NCBI RefSeq assembly: GCF_905220565.1
Contig: NC_059401.1
Coordinates: 17,170,766 to 17,234,765, forward strand
DNA from: Melitaea cinxia
Lineage: Eukaryota; Arthropoda; Insecta; Lepidoptera; Nymphalidae
Direction of reading: 5' to 3'
Length of the DNA: 64,000 bases
Shown piece by piece: positions 1 to 12,400 of this stretch; position 1 is the first letter of the stretch; every line of letters begins with the position of its first letter. A program made the position numbers and the translations under genes. A model generated the notes under the pieces. It had not been told where the DNA came from, made no database searches, and saw only the letters and a list, made by a program, of their open reading frames with translations.

Positions 1-884
1 TTATATATTACGATAATGTTAAATTAATTACAATTCAAGATGAGCAACGTTTTTCGAGGTTGTAAGAAAAGTAGTAGTATCCGGTCACGTACGATTCGTG
101 GGTGCCGTGTTGTCGATTCAGCGCTTACTACATCGCAATACATAGATGTGCATGCGATTTGTGCGTGATCTACCGTCAGCACGTTCTCATACTACCCTCG
201 TCAAAACACACCTGTTTACAAGCGAAAGCGAATATTATGCTAATCTAATGCATTCAGTACTTTCTTTTACATATTTTTTCTTTATACTTATATGCTAATG
301 TCATTTCTAAACGACTTAAAAAAAATTGAGGGTTCTTAATTCGATTGTATTTTTTTATTTATCGAACGCACCGATTTTAATGATTATTTTTGTATTTGAA
401 AGCTAAAGTCTGTTTGGTCCCATTTTCAATCTGGTACCATTTTTGAGTTATCCTGTATAGTGCATATTTGTCGACGAAGTTGTTTTTTTTTTGTTTGAGG
501 ACTACCACAATATCGATAATACAAGCCGCATATGTAATTTAGTTAGCAATAAACTTATAGATTGTCATCCAAAAGAATCGTCCTCTCTCAATACTCGTAG
601 AACAATTTATATGCCGTTTCTTGCATTGCCTTAATTAGAGTCAAGTTTTTTTCAAATGTATACGGTGAGTTTCGATAAAATACCTACGTAGCTAAGATAT
701 AAACAGTTAGGCTAAACTTAAAAAATGTGGTTTTGACTTCAGTGTTTATTATATAATCATTACCGATCAATAGTATACATTAATTACTATCTATATTAAT
801 AGTAGTACCTCCTTTCTCAGATTAGCGCAGATGAAGCCACAGGGCATAGCTAGTATAATAATAAAATTTTACGAAATAGTATCT

Positions 885-1225
885 CATCATCGTCATCATC
901 ATTACAGCCTATACAGTCCACTGCTGGACATAGGCCTCCACAAGTTCGCGCCAAAAATTCGTGAACTCATGTGTGTTGCCCATAGTCACCACGCTGGGCA
1001 GGCGAGTTGGTGACCGCAGGGCTAGCTTTGTCGCACCGAAGACGCTGCTGCCCGTCTTCGGCCTGTGTGTTTCAAAGCCAGCGGTTAGGTGGTTATCCCG
1101 CCATCGGTCGGCTTTATAAGTTCCAAGGTAGTAGTGGAACTGTGCTATCCCTTAGTCGCCTTTTACGACACCCACGGGAAGAGAGGGGGTGGCTATATTC
1201 TTTGGTGCCGTAGCCATATAGCACA
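885..1225 (-). repeat. RTE/SINE-type repeat with (GAT)n tail
   Basis: A minus-strand repeat whose 3' tail appears here as CATCATC at the left edge. It carries the blocks for 'cagtccactg', 'ggacataggcctcc' and 'cttagtcgcc' that recur at 1912, 5690, 7856, 18470, 27966, 35427, 38838 and 63466. The small ORFs across it are repeat sequence. Confidence 0.65.
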
Positions 1226-1499
1226 AAATGGTATCTCTACAAATAAAATTAATTAAATTCAATAAAATTTTATACATACAATCTAGTATTGGTAATTTTA
1301 TAGGATACGAATATTTACTCGTATATGTTGTATTTTCTGACCCCACAGACGTTACCTTGTCTTCACGATTCAGTCTGCAATATCCTACGCCAGACATATT
1401 CCTCTTTCGCCGTGTAGTAGAAGGATAGGAGCTTAATACACCACGATGCTTCACTGTAAGTTGGCGGATCTATTTCCTACTGTGAGTAACAATTGCTAT

Positions 1500-1690
1500 T
1501 AGCTTTATATTATAACACCCAGGACTGTCAGCTTAGCGTGCTATTCGTGGCACGATGGGGAGAGTCACAGTGACAAAGATCCAAACCGGAAACAAATACA
1601 AATCCCGAGCGGGAATTGTACCCGCAAACCGTCGGTGTGTGGGCGCGTCCATGGCACGTACACCACTACACCAGAGCTGTCTGTTATCTT
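1500..1690 (-). repeat. Degenerate tRNA-derived SINE
   Basis: Contains a decayed box-B-like segment (near 1612) and blocks resembling the tRNA-derived SINE that is complete at 2444-2737, but with many changes. Boundaries are approximate. Confidence 0.4.
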
Positions 1691-1911
1691 GTCTTGCGAA
1701 GTGTCAAACACGGAAAGATTAAGCAAACGTTACGTTTTCTGAAGTATTGTAATTTTCGGAGCAATTTTCTTAATTTCAAATTCCTTAAGAACCAGTAAAT
1801 ATATGAAAAAGTAGCCGAACTGATCCAGTTGTTATCGAGTTTTTAACTGACTTAAAATAAATAAATAGGTGAATAACTTAAGGTAAGCAACTTAATGCCT
1901 GTGTTATTGGT

Positions 1912-2137
1912 ATCATCATCATCATCATCATCTCAGCCTATCGCAGTCCACTCTGGACACAGGCCTCCACAAGCTCGTGCCAAAAATGGCGTGGACTCAC
2001 TCTCGTCTTTGGCCTAAGGATTTCAAAGCCAGCAGTTGGATGGTTATCCGGCCATCGGCTGGCTTTATAAGTTCCAAGGTGGTAGTGGAACTGTGTTATT
2101 CCTTAGTCGCTTGTTACGATGCCCACGGGAAGAGAGG
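1912..2137 (-). repeat. RTE/SINE-type repeat with (GAT)n tail, internally deleted
   Basis: Same family as 885-1225. The middle block, from the 'ctcatgtgtgttgcc' part to 'gaagacgctg', is missing; the tail is an ATC run at the left edge. Confidence 0.6.
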
Positions 2138-2152
2138 ATGATTTTTTTTTGT

Positions 2153-2280
2153 GATAAATTTACATAGATATAATACATATATAAAACACATATTACACCC
2201 AGACTCAGACGGGAATCCAACCCGCAACCCGCGGAATAGAAAGCAGGGCCACTACAAACTGCGCTAACGGGCTAGTATGA
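2153..2280 (-). repeat. tRNA-derived SINE (family with box B 'gggttcgattcccg')
   Basis: On the minus strand a tRNA-like head with box B is followed by a 'gagtctgggtgtaata' body. Related copies lie at 12050-12275, 17955-18200, 23215-23425 and 45588-45815. Confidence 0.55.
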
Positions 2281-2443
2281 GGAGGGTCTTAATCCGACTG
2301 TATTTTTCTTATATGCGTTACCTCAAAACTTTTTCGGATGGATAGATTTTCTTCAGATGGTTCTTCTTTTAATCATGACCTGGTTGCCTGTCATGAGGTT
2401 CAATTGAAATTTAATTGAGATTTAATAATTAATTAAGAGTTAT

Positions 2444-2737
2444 CTGTTATGCGGGTTCGATCCCCGCACGTGATAAACATTTGTATTGGCCATACAGGTG
2501 TTTGCCGTGGTCTGGGTGTTTTTGCAGTCCTAGTGGGTCTCCCCACCGTGCCTCGGAGAGCACGTTAAGCCGTCGGTCCCGGTTGTTATCATGTACACCT
2601 GATAGCGATCGTTACTCATAGTAGGGAATATATCCGCCAACCCGTATTGGAGCAGCGTGGTGGATCAAACTCTAATCTTTCTCCTACATGGGGATATGGA
2701 ATGCTACAGTTGTGGAATATTACAGGCTTAAGCGTTT
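2444..2737 (+). repeat. tRNA-derived SINE inserted in another repeat
   Basis: Box B (GCGGGTTCGATCC) near 2453 is followed by a long SINE body ending in 'attacaggcttaagcg'. It splits a member of the dispersed family that ends in 'tttcg(t)ttgcgagca': the left part is 2279-2443 and the right part 2738-2770. Further full or partial copies are at 47575-47706, 61318-61600 and 63646-63765. Confidence 0.6.
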
Positions 2738-3017
2738 TTTTCGATTGCGAGCAAGCAAAATTATGCGATCAGCATCACATTTAGAAATTCATCATTTTCA
2801 GAAAATCATTTCTAGTTACGGTGTTTATAATATAAATAGTATTTGATCCGTTTGAAAACTTTGATTTAATGTTATATAAAATCAGCGTCTAAAATTATCC
2901 GTAGAAATGTTCAAATTACGTTTGTAAAATTTATAGGATATAACCAAAATAAATTGTTACATTACAAATAGTTTGGATAGAATTAATGTTGATTTTGTAA
3001 TTTTATATGTATATTTA

Positions 3018-3953
3018 CTTACGAATTACAGATGCTACAGATGCAATAGAAAACTGGAAGTTAGTGTGTCCTAATGGCGATATCCCGAAGGACGTTACAA
3101 AACAAAAACTTTGGGATATACCAATACTTCACAATACTTATATAAGTTTGACACAAAATCTTAAAAGTGACAAAAACCGTGCCAGGCTTTTAGCTGTGTC
3201 AAATAAAGAGTCAGATCACTGGTTACAAGTAATGACGCCAAAAAATCTTAAGACACTTTCAGACAATGAAACTTTTAAAATTGCTCTCAGTCTCCGGTTG
3301 GGAGCTCCACTGTGCTTTGAACACAGATGTCGATTCTTTCGGGCTACACGGCCTTTCCTGTAACAAGAGTTCAGGTAGGTTTTCCCGCCACGTTTCCCTA
3401 AACGATACCATAAAAAGAGCTCTTGCCACCATCAACGTTCCTGCTCTTATCGACCCTACTGGAATTAGTCGCAATGATGGCAAGAGACCTGATGGATTGA
3501 CGTTGGTTCCCTGGGAAAGGGGACGGGCGCTTTTGTGGGACGCAACCTGCGTTGACACACTTGCTTCGTCTCATGTCAGGGAAACAGCCTTAAAAGCGGG
3601 AGCCGCAGCGGAAAAAGCTGAAACGACTAAACGGCACAAATATTCGTCACCAATTCCAAATTACATCTTTGTGCCTTTTGCAGTCGAAACGCTTGGACCT
3701 TGGAGTAGCAGTGCTAAAATTTTTTTAAATGAGATAACTCTTCGCCTTATTGCCTTCACTGACGACAAGAGGGCTGGTGCATTTTTTGCCCAGAGAATCG
3801 GCATAGCGATTCAACGGGGAAATGCTGCTAGTATTCTTGGCACATATCCACGCGGACATGATTTATACCAAAACTATCTGTAAGTTTAGTTTTTTTTTTA
3901 GTTCTTAAGTTGTGAATTGTAAATATGTATGTATGTATGTTTTCTTACGAATT
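3018..3953 (+). mobile_element. 5'-truncated LINE insertion with target-site duplication (nuclease-like 3' end)
   Basis: The sequence at 3018-3027 (CTTACGAATT) is repeated at 3944-3953. Unit 2 has the uninterrupted site near 8430, so 3028-3943 is an insertion specific to copy 1. It encodes two overlapping frames, 3007-3363 and 3266-3883. They join through a frameshift near 3325-3345, where a Cys-rich metal-binding segment should lie. The second frame contains Arg-His, an Asp-Gly-Lys-Arg-Pro-Asp-Gly block and a Trp-Asp-Ala-Thr-Cys block, an arrangement like the PD-(D/E)XK nuclease end of restriction-like-endonuclease LINEs. The 3' end carries a (TATG)n-like tail, as some LINEs do. The family name is uncertain. 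It is most likely a dead fragment, not a host gene. Confidence 0.7.
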
Positions 3954-4477
3954 GAAAAAAAAATTATATATTAATTTTAAAAATGGCGACTGCTCTGGCG
4001 TAATGGTGCGTGCTCCTGCTGACTTTCTTCCGAGCTACTGAGAAGGGCTTGGGTCGGAAAAGCGTGTGCAACGCGCCTAGTATTGCAGATGGCCATCGCC
4101 TACGGGATCTACTTACTACGAGTATCAGTCGGTTTGTACGTTTGTACCCTTGGGTGTATAAAAAGCTGCTCAATTGCTGGTTTGCTGATAATTTCCCCAA
4201 ACGCGTAAATAAACATTGATATTGCGTGTCTTTGATAAAAACTTGGACTACCGCGCTATTCGGTGCACGTTGACCACCATAGGAGACTATCAAGTAAATA
4301 TATAGAAAAAGATCGGAAATAAATATTTGCACAAATAACACGAGCGAATATCAAAACCACGCAAAAAACAGTGGTATATATTAATTTCTCCGTATATACT
4401 CGTATATGTAAGTAGTATATCGATGGAAAATCGCTCGCTTATGTAATGTAATATGTGTTTTTAAATTTGCAGTTTCC

Positions 4478-4993
4478 TATATAAACTAAATCATGACAAT
4501 ACTACCACATATCACATCTTAATCCTGTTAAAATCTTTAGTAAGTATTACAACTTTTTTACAGATTTTTTTTTATTCTAAAAAAATTACATGTAAGTTAA
4601 AGTAAATAGCGCAAACCAGTTTTTTATATAACTTTATATTTTAACAAGATATTTTTAAATTATCAAAATAAATATTGACGCAACCGTCACAGCACTGGTT
4701 TGTAGCTGTTGCGCTGACGGCCGCGGGTTCGATTTCCACACATGACAAATATTTGTATTGGCCATATAGATACTTGCCGTGGTCTGGGGGTAATAAGGTA
4801 TGAGGTATTTACGATAATAACCGGGACCGACGCCTTAACGTGCTCCCCGAGGCACGGTGGGGAGACTCACAAGGACTGCACAAACACCCACAAAGCAGTG
4901 CTGTGACCGTTGCGCCAACGCGTCATAACAAAGTTCCGTTTTAGAACTCAAAGTTTTCAAAATCGCTTTAAACGATAGCCTGATCTTTTGCAG
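4478..4993 (+). promoter_or_regulatory. Core promoter, non-coding exon and 5'UTR intron of ILP copy 1
   Basis: A TATA box (TATATAAA, 4478-4485) is followed about 30 bases later by a likely start near 4508. A short non-coding exon ends at 4539 at a near-consensus donor (A, then GTAAGTAT). The matching acceptor (TCTTTTGCAG) ends at 4993, 10 bases before the ATG. The same arrangement is conserved in all four copies. The 454-bp intron holds a tRNA-derived SINE pair in opposite orientations (4676-4925). The start site is inferred from TATA spacing. Confidence 0.6.
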
Positions 4994-5003
4994 ACTCATC
5001 AAG

Positions 5004-6904
5004 ATGTTTTCCGTCGCGCTAATCATCCTAGTATCAATATGCGCAGTTCAAAGTGATGGTATATATGGTGACGTTAATGCAGTAATACCAGAAGAAAGGC
5101 AGTATATACAAGACCTCATCGATTTGCCGAAACCACTTGACGGAAACATGTTGATTCAAAGATGCGGCAAACCGCTCGCTGTCACTCTCAACTTTTTATG
5201 CCCTCCACTTAGAAGGTCACCAGAACCAGGTCTGGGTTCGGGTAAGATGCAAGATTCAAAATTCATAGTTGTCAGTAAAACATATATTTACATATTATGT
5301 AAGGGTTTTTTAAAAGAAAGGAAAACAAAAATAAAAATTGTCACAATTTATACTAGGTAGTCAAAGTATTACACATTGGTAGTTTTTAAAAACATCCTAG
5401 CCAATTCATTCTATTAATAAACATTCTTTAAAGGTAAAATAGCATAAACAATGATGGCGTTAGAGGCTTACTACCCTATGGACGAAAATCTTATGTGTAT
5501 GTAAAACAAAATTGCTGTGTTTGATCCAGTGCTAAATGCCAAATTTGGTGATGGCAGTATTTGACAAAATAACCGCTCTATTGTAAGAGAGTCTCTTAAG
5601 GGTACGAGACCTTTTATGCTGAGATAAAATACTTTATTGAAAGTTTTTAGCTATTTTAATCTGCTATAAATTAGTTGTGTGGCTACGGCATTAAAGAATA
5701 TAAGCCACCCCATCTTTTCCTGTGGGTGTTGTAAAAGGCGACTAAGGGATAGCACAGTTCCACTACTACCTTGGAACTTATAAAGCCGACCGATTGCAGG
5801 ATAACCATCCAACCGCTTGCTTTAAAATACACAGGCCAAAGACGGGCGCAGCAGCTTCTTCGGTACGACAAAGCCAGCCCTGCGGTCACCAAAATGAATG
5901 CCCAGCGTGGTGACTTTGGGCAACATAGATGAGCTCACGTCATTTTTGGCGCGAACTTGTGGACGCTTATGTCCAACAGTGGACTGCAATAGACTGAAAT
6001 GATGATAATGAATGATGAATTGAAAACAAAGGATAACTCAAAATAATTTAAACATATTATAGTATCCATAATACTCGTGTTAATATCCGTGTCCGAGACT
6101 TCACACGTGTAATATTTTATTTAACCAAATAACAACTCGACAGATTTAGCGGAAATAGGATTAAATGCACTAGGGGATTGTCTCAAACAAGCTTCAAAAT
6201 ATGTTGGTGGAAAAACAACTCCAAAACCAGATAAGTCATGTAAGTATTACGAATAGTTGTTTTACGGACCTTGCTTTCATTCGATAAATGTAGAAGCTGA
6301 GAAATCGTTCCAAAGCTGCATTTTTTATCTAATCGAAGTTAATTTAAACGTTATCTTTGATTTGATATACATTTAAATTTATTATAAAACTGAGACTTAT
6401 TGTTGTTTTTTTTTTTAAACTTGTCTGAAATTAGTATTAAAAAAAAAACATTTATTAGCAATTTCAGTAATTCCCATGTACCTACTGTTTTTTTTACGGA
6501 ATAGCCACCGGATGGCAATTCCTAATCGACAAGTATAGTACAAATAAAATTATTAAGAATAACTGTTAAACTAATCATCAAATCGTACTGAGCTTATAAG
6601 CTTTCGAATAAAATAAGAATTATCTAAATCGGTTCGGTAAATTTAGTCAAAAAGTTATACGTTAACGCATAAAAATAGTTGAATCGAAATCCTACTCCTA
6701 TTTTAAGTGGGTAAAAAATTTGAACACCTATCTAAAATGACAAAATAAAATTTACGTTTTAATCATAATTGTGATAATATAAACACATATTTATTATATA
6801 ATATTGATTTATTTTCAGCAAGAAAAAAGCGACAGCTCTTGACAGACGAATGTTGCGATAAAGCCTGTACTTTGAATACGCTAATGCAATATTGTCCAAG
6901 TTAA
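5004..6904 (+). CDS. Insulin-like peptide gene, tandem copy 1 (three coding exons)
   Basis: Probable secreted insulin-family prohormone. Coding exons are 5004-5241, 6144-6239 and 6819-6904; both introns are GT-AG and phase 1, giving 139 residues. Residues 1-17 are a hydrophobic signal peptide. An acidic extension precedes the B chain, whose Cys54 and Cys66 are separated by 11 residues with Gly55 after the first. Arg70-Arg71 is a processing site. The C-peptide ends in an RKKR site (113-116), and the A chain (117-139) has Cys123, 124, 128 and 137, the insulin spacing CC-3-C-8-C. The A chain starts with Gln, which could cyclise. The ATG lies 10 bases after a conserved splice acceptor. Exon 2 differs completely from the other copies and adds an extra Cys92 in the C-peptide. 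AATAAA motifs lie at 6922 and 6944. The insulin-like call is strong; the subfamily (bombyxin or another ILP) is not resolved. Confidence 0.88.
5690..6015 (+). repeat. RTE/SINE-type repeat inside intron 1 of ILP copy 1
   Basis: Plus-oriented copy of the (GAT)n-tailed family, ending 'gactgaaatgatgataatga'. It lies in the 902-bp intron 1 of copy 1 and is not seen at the matching place in copies 2-4. Confidence 0.6.
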
Positions 6905-7029
6905 TACAAGCAAAGATTAAAATAAATATATGCGCGTGACAACAATAAACATGATTCGAACTTGACGCTTTTTAATTTTTCAAATTTTTTAAATTTTTTT
7001 GTTTTTGTGTTTAATGTTATTTTGTTTTT

Positions 7030-7855
7030 GTGTGTTATTAATTTTAATAATATTGATAAAATTTTAATAATCAAAATATGTAATGAAAAATAATAAATTA
7101 AACTTTTGGCTTAAAGAAACTATCAATTCTAGATTGCTTCGCTTCTTTCTTTTTGCTATCATACATGTCTTGGTAACGCTGATAGGCTGCACAAATTTTG
7201 TTATTAACATTAAAACTTCTCTGTTAACAAATGAATTCTCCTTTGCCGGAAATCGAAACAGTTGACGTATGTTTGAGGAATAGTGTCAAAAAATTGTTCG
7301 ACGTAACTTGAAACGACGTAAATCGAAACGACGTAAGTTGAGACCTGTTTGTATATATTATACAAATAAAATTAAATAAATTTAATAAAATTTTACACAT
7401 ACAGACTAGAGTTGATAATTTAATTTTATCATCAATGTATCATCATTCTTAAGGAGACTTTTACCCAAAGAAGGGTTCATACATGGTTAGTTTGCGAATT
7501 AATAAAAAAAACCAATGAACTTGATGAGAAATTATAAATATCAATTATCAAATTTATTTAATAAAAACATTATTAAAAAAGATAATATTAGTATTTATAT
7601 AACATACTTTATTGTAAATTTATTTAACTGATTGTTACTTATTTAATTTATTGTTAAAATTGTGATACTTAGTATGATATTGTTATTGCTTTACTTATTA
7701 ATAGTAACTGTAATGTCAATGATTGGTAAGTATTGTTATTATTATACACGATTATTTAAAATATATGAATTGAATATATATATTAATTAATTGTATGTGA
7801 AATTGTAAAAATGAAATGTCAGGTACTATTTTGAAAATAATATATAAACTGTCAT
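7030..7855. other. AT-rich start of duplicated unit 2, no gene seen
   Basis: Shares long near-identical blocks with 17340-18470, such as the segment beginning 'taatgaaaaataataaatta' at 7080 and 17418. Short ORFs here have no recognisable product. It marks the left side of the segmental duplication. Confidence 0.6.
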
Positions 7856-8225
7856 CTTCATCATTATCATCATCATCATCATCATTTCAGCCTATTGCAG
7901 TCCACTGTTGGACATAGGCCTCCACAAGTTCGCGCCAAAAATGGCATGAGCTCATGTGTGTTGCCCATAGTCACCACGCTGGGCAGGGGGGTTGGTGACC
8001 ACAGCGCTGGCTTCGTCGTACCGAAGACGCTGCTGCTTGTCTTCGGCCTGTATATTTCAAAGCCAGTGGTTCCATGGTTATCCCGCCATCGGTCATCTTT
8101 ATAAGTTCCAAGGTGGTAGTGGAACTGCGCTATCCTTTAGTCGCCTTACGACACCCTCGGAAATAGATGGGGTGGCTATATACTTTAATGCCGTAGCTAC
8201 ACAGCATAATGCCGTAGCCACACAG
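7856..8225 (-). repeat. RTE/SINE-type repeat upstream of ILP copy 2
   Basis: Minus-strand (GAT)n-tailed repeat present at the same relative position in units 2, 3 (18470-18835) and 4 (38838-39222), so it predates the duplications. Confidence 0.65.
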
Positions 8226-8956
8226 CATATATAAACTGTGTGTTAGTACAAAATTAGTTATATCTTGCATGAAAATTTCAATTTAATGTAAAATAAAATC
8301 AGCGTCTAAAATTATCCGTAGAAATTTTCAAATTACGTTTGTGAAATTTATAGGTAATAGCCACATCACAAATAGTTTTGATAGAATTAATATTACTTTT
8401 GTAATTTTATATGTATATTTACTTACGAATTAAAATATTCATTTAAATATTAATTTCTAAAATGGCGTTTGCTCTGGTGTAGTGGTGCGTGCTTCTGTTG
8501 ACCTTCTGTCGAGCTACTGGGAAGGGTCAAAGCTTGGGTCGAGAAAGCGTTTGCAATGCGCCTAGTATTGCAGATGACCATCAGCTAAGGGATCTACTTA
8601 CTATCAGTCGATTTGTACGTTTGTCAGCCACCCTTGGGTGTAAAAAAGGCGCTCAATTGCTGGTTTGCTGATAATTTCCCCAAACGCGTAAATAAACATT
8701 GCTATTTCGTGTCTTTAATTTGAACGTGGACTACCCGCGCTTTTCGATGCATGTTGACCACCATGGGAGACCATCAAGTAAAAATATAGAAAAAGAAATA
8801 AATATTTGCACAAATAACACGAGCGAATATCAAAACCGCGATCAAAACAGTGGTACATTCTAATTTCTGCGTATATACTCGTATATGTAAGTAGTATATT
8901 GATGGAAAATCGCTCGCTTATGTAATGTGATATGTGTTTTTAAATTTACAGTTTCC

Positions 8957-9425
8957 TATATAAACTAAATCATGACAATACTACCACATATCTCATTTTG
9001 ATCCTGTTAAGATCTTTAGTAAGTATTACAACTTTTTTAACATTTTTTTTTATTTTAGATATATTTACATGTAAGTTAAAATAAATAGCGCAAACCAGTT
9101 TTTTATATAACTTTATATTTTAAAAAGATATTTTTAAGTTATCAAAATAAACATTGACGCAACCGTCATAGCACTGGTTTGTAGCTGTTGCGCTGACGGT
9201 TGCGGGTTCGATCTCTACACATGACAAATATTTGTATTGGCCATATAGATGCTTGCCGTGGTCTGGGGGTAATAAGGTAGGAGGTATTTACAATAACCCG
9301 CAACCGCCAGCGCAACAGCCACAAACCAGTGCTGTGACCGTTGCGCCAACGGGTCGTTACAAAGTTCCGTTTTAGAACTCAAAGTTTTTAAAATCGCTTT
9401 TTAACGATAGCCTGATCTTTTGCAG
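8957..9425 (+). promoter_or_regulatory. Core promoter, non-coding exon and 5'UTR intron of ILP copy 2
   Basis: TATATAAA at 8957-8964, donor after 9018 (GTAAGTAT), acceptor TCTTTTGCAG ending at 9425, ATG at 9436. The 407-bp intron contains two facing SINE heads (about 9155-9210 and 9295-9355) that form a long inverted repeat around a roughly 90-base spacer. Confidence 0.6.
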
Positions 9426-9435
9426 ACTCATCAAG

Positions 9436-12400
9436 ATGTTTTCCGTCGCGCTAATCATCCTAGTATCGATATGCGCAGTTCAAAGTGATGGTATATATGG
9501 TGACGTTAATGCAGTAATACCAGAAGAAAGGCAGTATATACAAGACCTCATCGATTTGCCGAAACCACTTGATGGAAACATGTTGATTCAAAGATGCGGC
9601 AAACCGCTCGCTGTCACTCTCAACTTTTTATGCCCTCCACTTCGAAGGTCCCCGGGCAAGGGCAAAAAATGGGGCAAGAGTAAGTAGCAAGATTCAAAAT
9701 ACATAAATGTCAGTAAAAACTATATAATATTATGGAATTATTTTTTTAAGGGAAAGAAAAAAAAATCAAAGATGTCACAACTTAGACTAGCTAGTCAAAG
9801 TATTAACTGTTTGATAGCTTTTAAAACGTCATAGCCTATTGATTCTTTGGTTCTGTAAAGGTAAAATAGCACAAACAATGATGGTGCTATTTAAGGCAAC
9901 GGCAGAGGCTTATTACCTTATGGAAAAACAATTGTATGCGTATGTAAAACAAAAAAAAACTGTGTTTGATCCAGTGTTAAATGCCGGAACCGCTGATGGC
10001 GGTTTTTGAGAATATAACCACTCTATAGAAAGAGAACGTGTTTCTTACAGTATAGTACACAGTTCAGCATTTTGCAGTCCACTGCTGGATATAGAGCCTA
10101 TCCGAGTTCGCGCCGAACATCCTAGTTTTCCGAAATTCTCATCCAGCCTACAGCGGCAATCTTATGTAGATCGTCGGTTGATCGGCCATCGGTTCTGCGT
10201 TACAGGTGACCAGCCCACTGCCATATCAACTCGCTAATTCTGTGGGCTATGATGGTTACTTTCGTTCTCTCGCGAATAGTCTCATTTCTAATTTTATCTT
10301 TGAGAGATATCCCAAGCAAAGCCCGTTCCGTTGCACGCTGAGCCACTTTAAACTTGTGAACCAGTTCCTTCGTCAATGACCACGTTTCGGATCCGTATGT
10401 TAACACAGGCACGACGCATTGCTTGAAGATTTTTCTCTTCAAGTATTGCAAATGCCACCCAACATAATCCTCCTATCGGATCTAATTGGATGGTATGGCC
10501 TAGGTAAATACAATCCTGAAGAACTTCAAGATGGGTACCATCGACCGATACCGGTCTCGGTATGACTTGGTTGTTAAACATAACTTTCGTTTTGTCAAAG
10601 TTCATACCGAGACCGACTCATCGAAAAGTCTCGTTTAGGCCGGCTAGCATTTGACTTAGCTCATCCAACGTGTCCGCAAAAATGAAGATATCGTCGGCGA
10701 AACGACGGTGAGAGATGTATTTGCAGTTGAAGTTGATGCCTCGTTGCCCCCAAACCAAGATATTAAAACACCCTCCAGCGCAGTGGTTACAGTTTCAGTG
10801 ATATTATTATTATAGGTCTTATTTTCTGGTCTTGGATATGAACGGTCATCGTCGCCGTGCCGTATATACATCTCAGTACCTTGATATATTGCCAGTCGAC
10901 ATGAAATCTCTGTAGAGACTCCTTATTCTCGACAGAGTCGAAGGCTTTCTCGTAGTCCACAAATGCCATACACAGCGGCTGATTATATTCTTCTTTCTTT
11001 TGAATAATCTGCCGAACAGCATGGATGTATTTCATGTAGTTGTATTTCATCGAGTCTTCTGGTGTGACGATTACGTCGTAACAATCCTCGAAAACAGCTT
11101 ATAGACGTGGCTCAGAAGTGATATTGGTCTGTAATTCTTTAACAGAGAGCTATCACCTCTCTTGAAGAACAGCACCACCACACTCCTGGAGCACGCCTCT
11201 GGTGTGTTACCTCGGTTGATGATGGCGTTAAAGAGTCTTGCCAAGGCCTTTAGGGCTGTTCGCGCTGCGGCTTGAAGGAGCTCAGCCGTAACTCCGTCAT
11301 TCCCCCGGGACCTTCTATTTGTAAGCTGTCCTGGCGCTACACTAATCTCATCCACTTCGATGTCCGGGGTGTCCTTCTAATAATGGCGCAAAAATGGTGC
11401 ACGTCGAGCTTCAGTGTCCCAAGTCTCAGGCTTGTATGCCGCCGACGAGCACATAAAATTTCTCGACCTCTTCTCGAATCTGAGGGCGAGAGCAATCGGT
11501 TATGCCATTTGCTGTTGTTCCATGTAATCTTTTGGAAAATTTTGGACCCCTATTCTGTTCAATAAGAGTAGTGATGTCTGTCGTATTTGAGCAGCGGAGG
11601 TATCCGCGTACAAAATTTCGTATCCTCTTTGAAAGAGCCTTCTGTTCTGGCGAAATTGCTTGAGCAGTGAGCAACTAGCGCCTCCGCCGCATCAGATCCA
11701 AAGCCTCGGGAAAGTGTTTGCAACCCAGTGTACACACTGTTTTCACCACGTTGTCGGTTATCTCGTCCACGTCGCTAGTAGTTTCCAGCGAATCGAATCG
11801 GTTTTGGAGTTCCAGTTGAAACTGCTCGGATTCACATAGTATTTGGGGTAGCGTAGGTCGGAGAGTAGATTTCATCAAGCGGGCCCGCTCTTTTTTGAGT
11901 CATATATTCGGAGTGCCCCGTAATAGTGATTCTTAAGGGTTCGAGTCATTTTATGCTGAGATAAAATACTTTGTTACTAGCTTTCAGCCATTTTAATCTG
12001 CTATAAATATGTTGTGGCAAAGTTGTTCAATTCTATTAAATAAATAAATATAAATATCTTATAATACACTCACACGGTCGTTTATTCCTAAGGTTAGCAA
12101 CTTAATGCTTTTATTATAGGTAACAGCCGACTGTTATAGGTAGTTTTTTTGATAATTAAACATTGAAATAATACATTTATAAATATAAATAATACACCCA
12201 GACTCAGGCGGGAATCGAACCCGTAACACGCGGAACAGAAATCAGAGTCTCTACAAACTGCGCCAACGAGCCACTCAAAAAGCTAAAACAACACTGAAGT
12301 TGCTTAACCTATCGTGCGTGAAATTAAAGAACCTCGCATTATAGTTACATACAGAATACAAAGAAAATTAAGTTTCAAATTGGGGATCCTTTATCAAATA

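Noticed and set aside
3266..3883. 205-residue open frame as a host gene
   Set aside because: It lies inside an insertion with target duplications and matches the pattern of a LINE nuclease end; unit 2 lacks it.
5004..5360. 118-residue secreted protein read straight through from the ILP ATG
   Set aside because: The frame after 5241 is intronic; copies 2-4 diverge there and a clear donor site explains the end of the exon.
10200..11878. Several minus-strand ORFs as separate genes
   Set aside because: They are consecutive pieces of one decayed RTE-like reverse transcriptase and repeat in copies 3 and 4.
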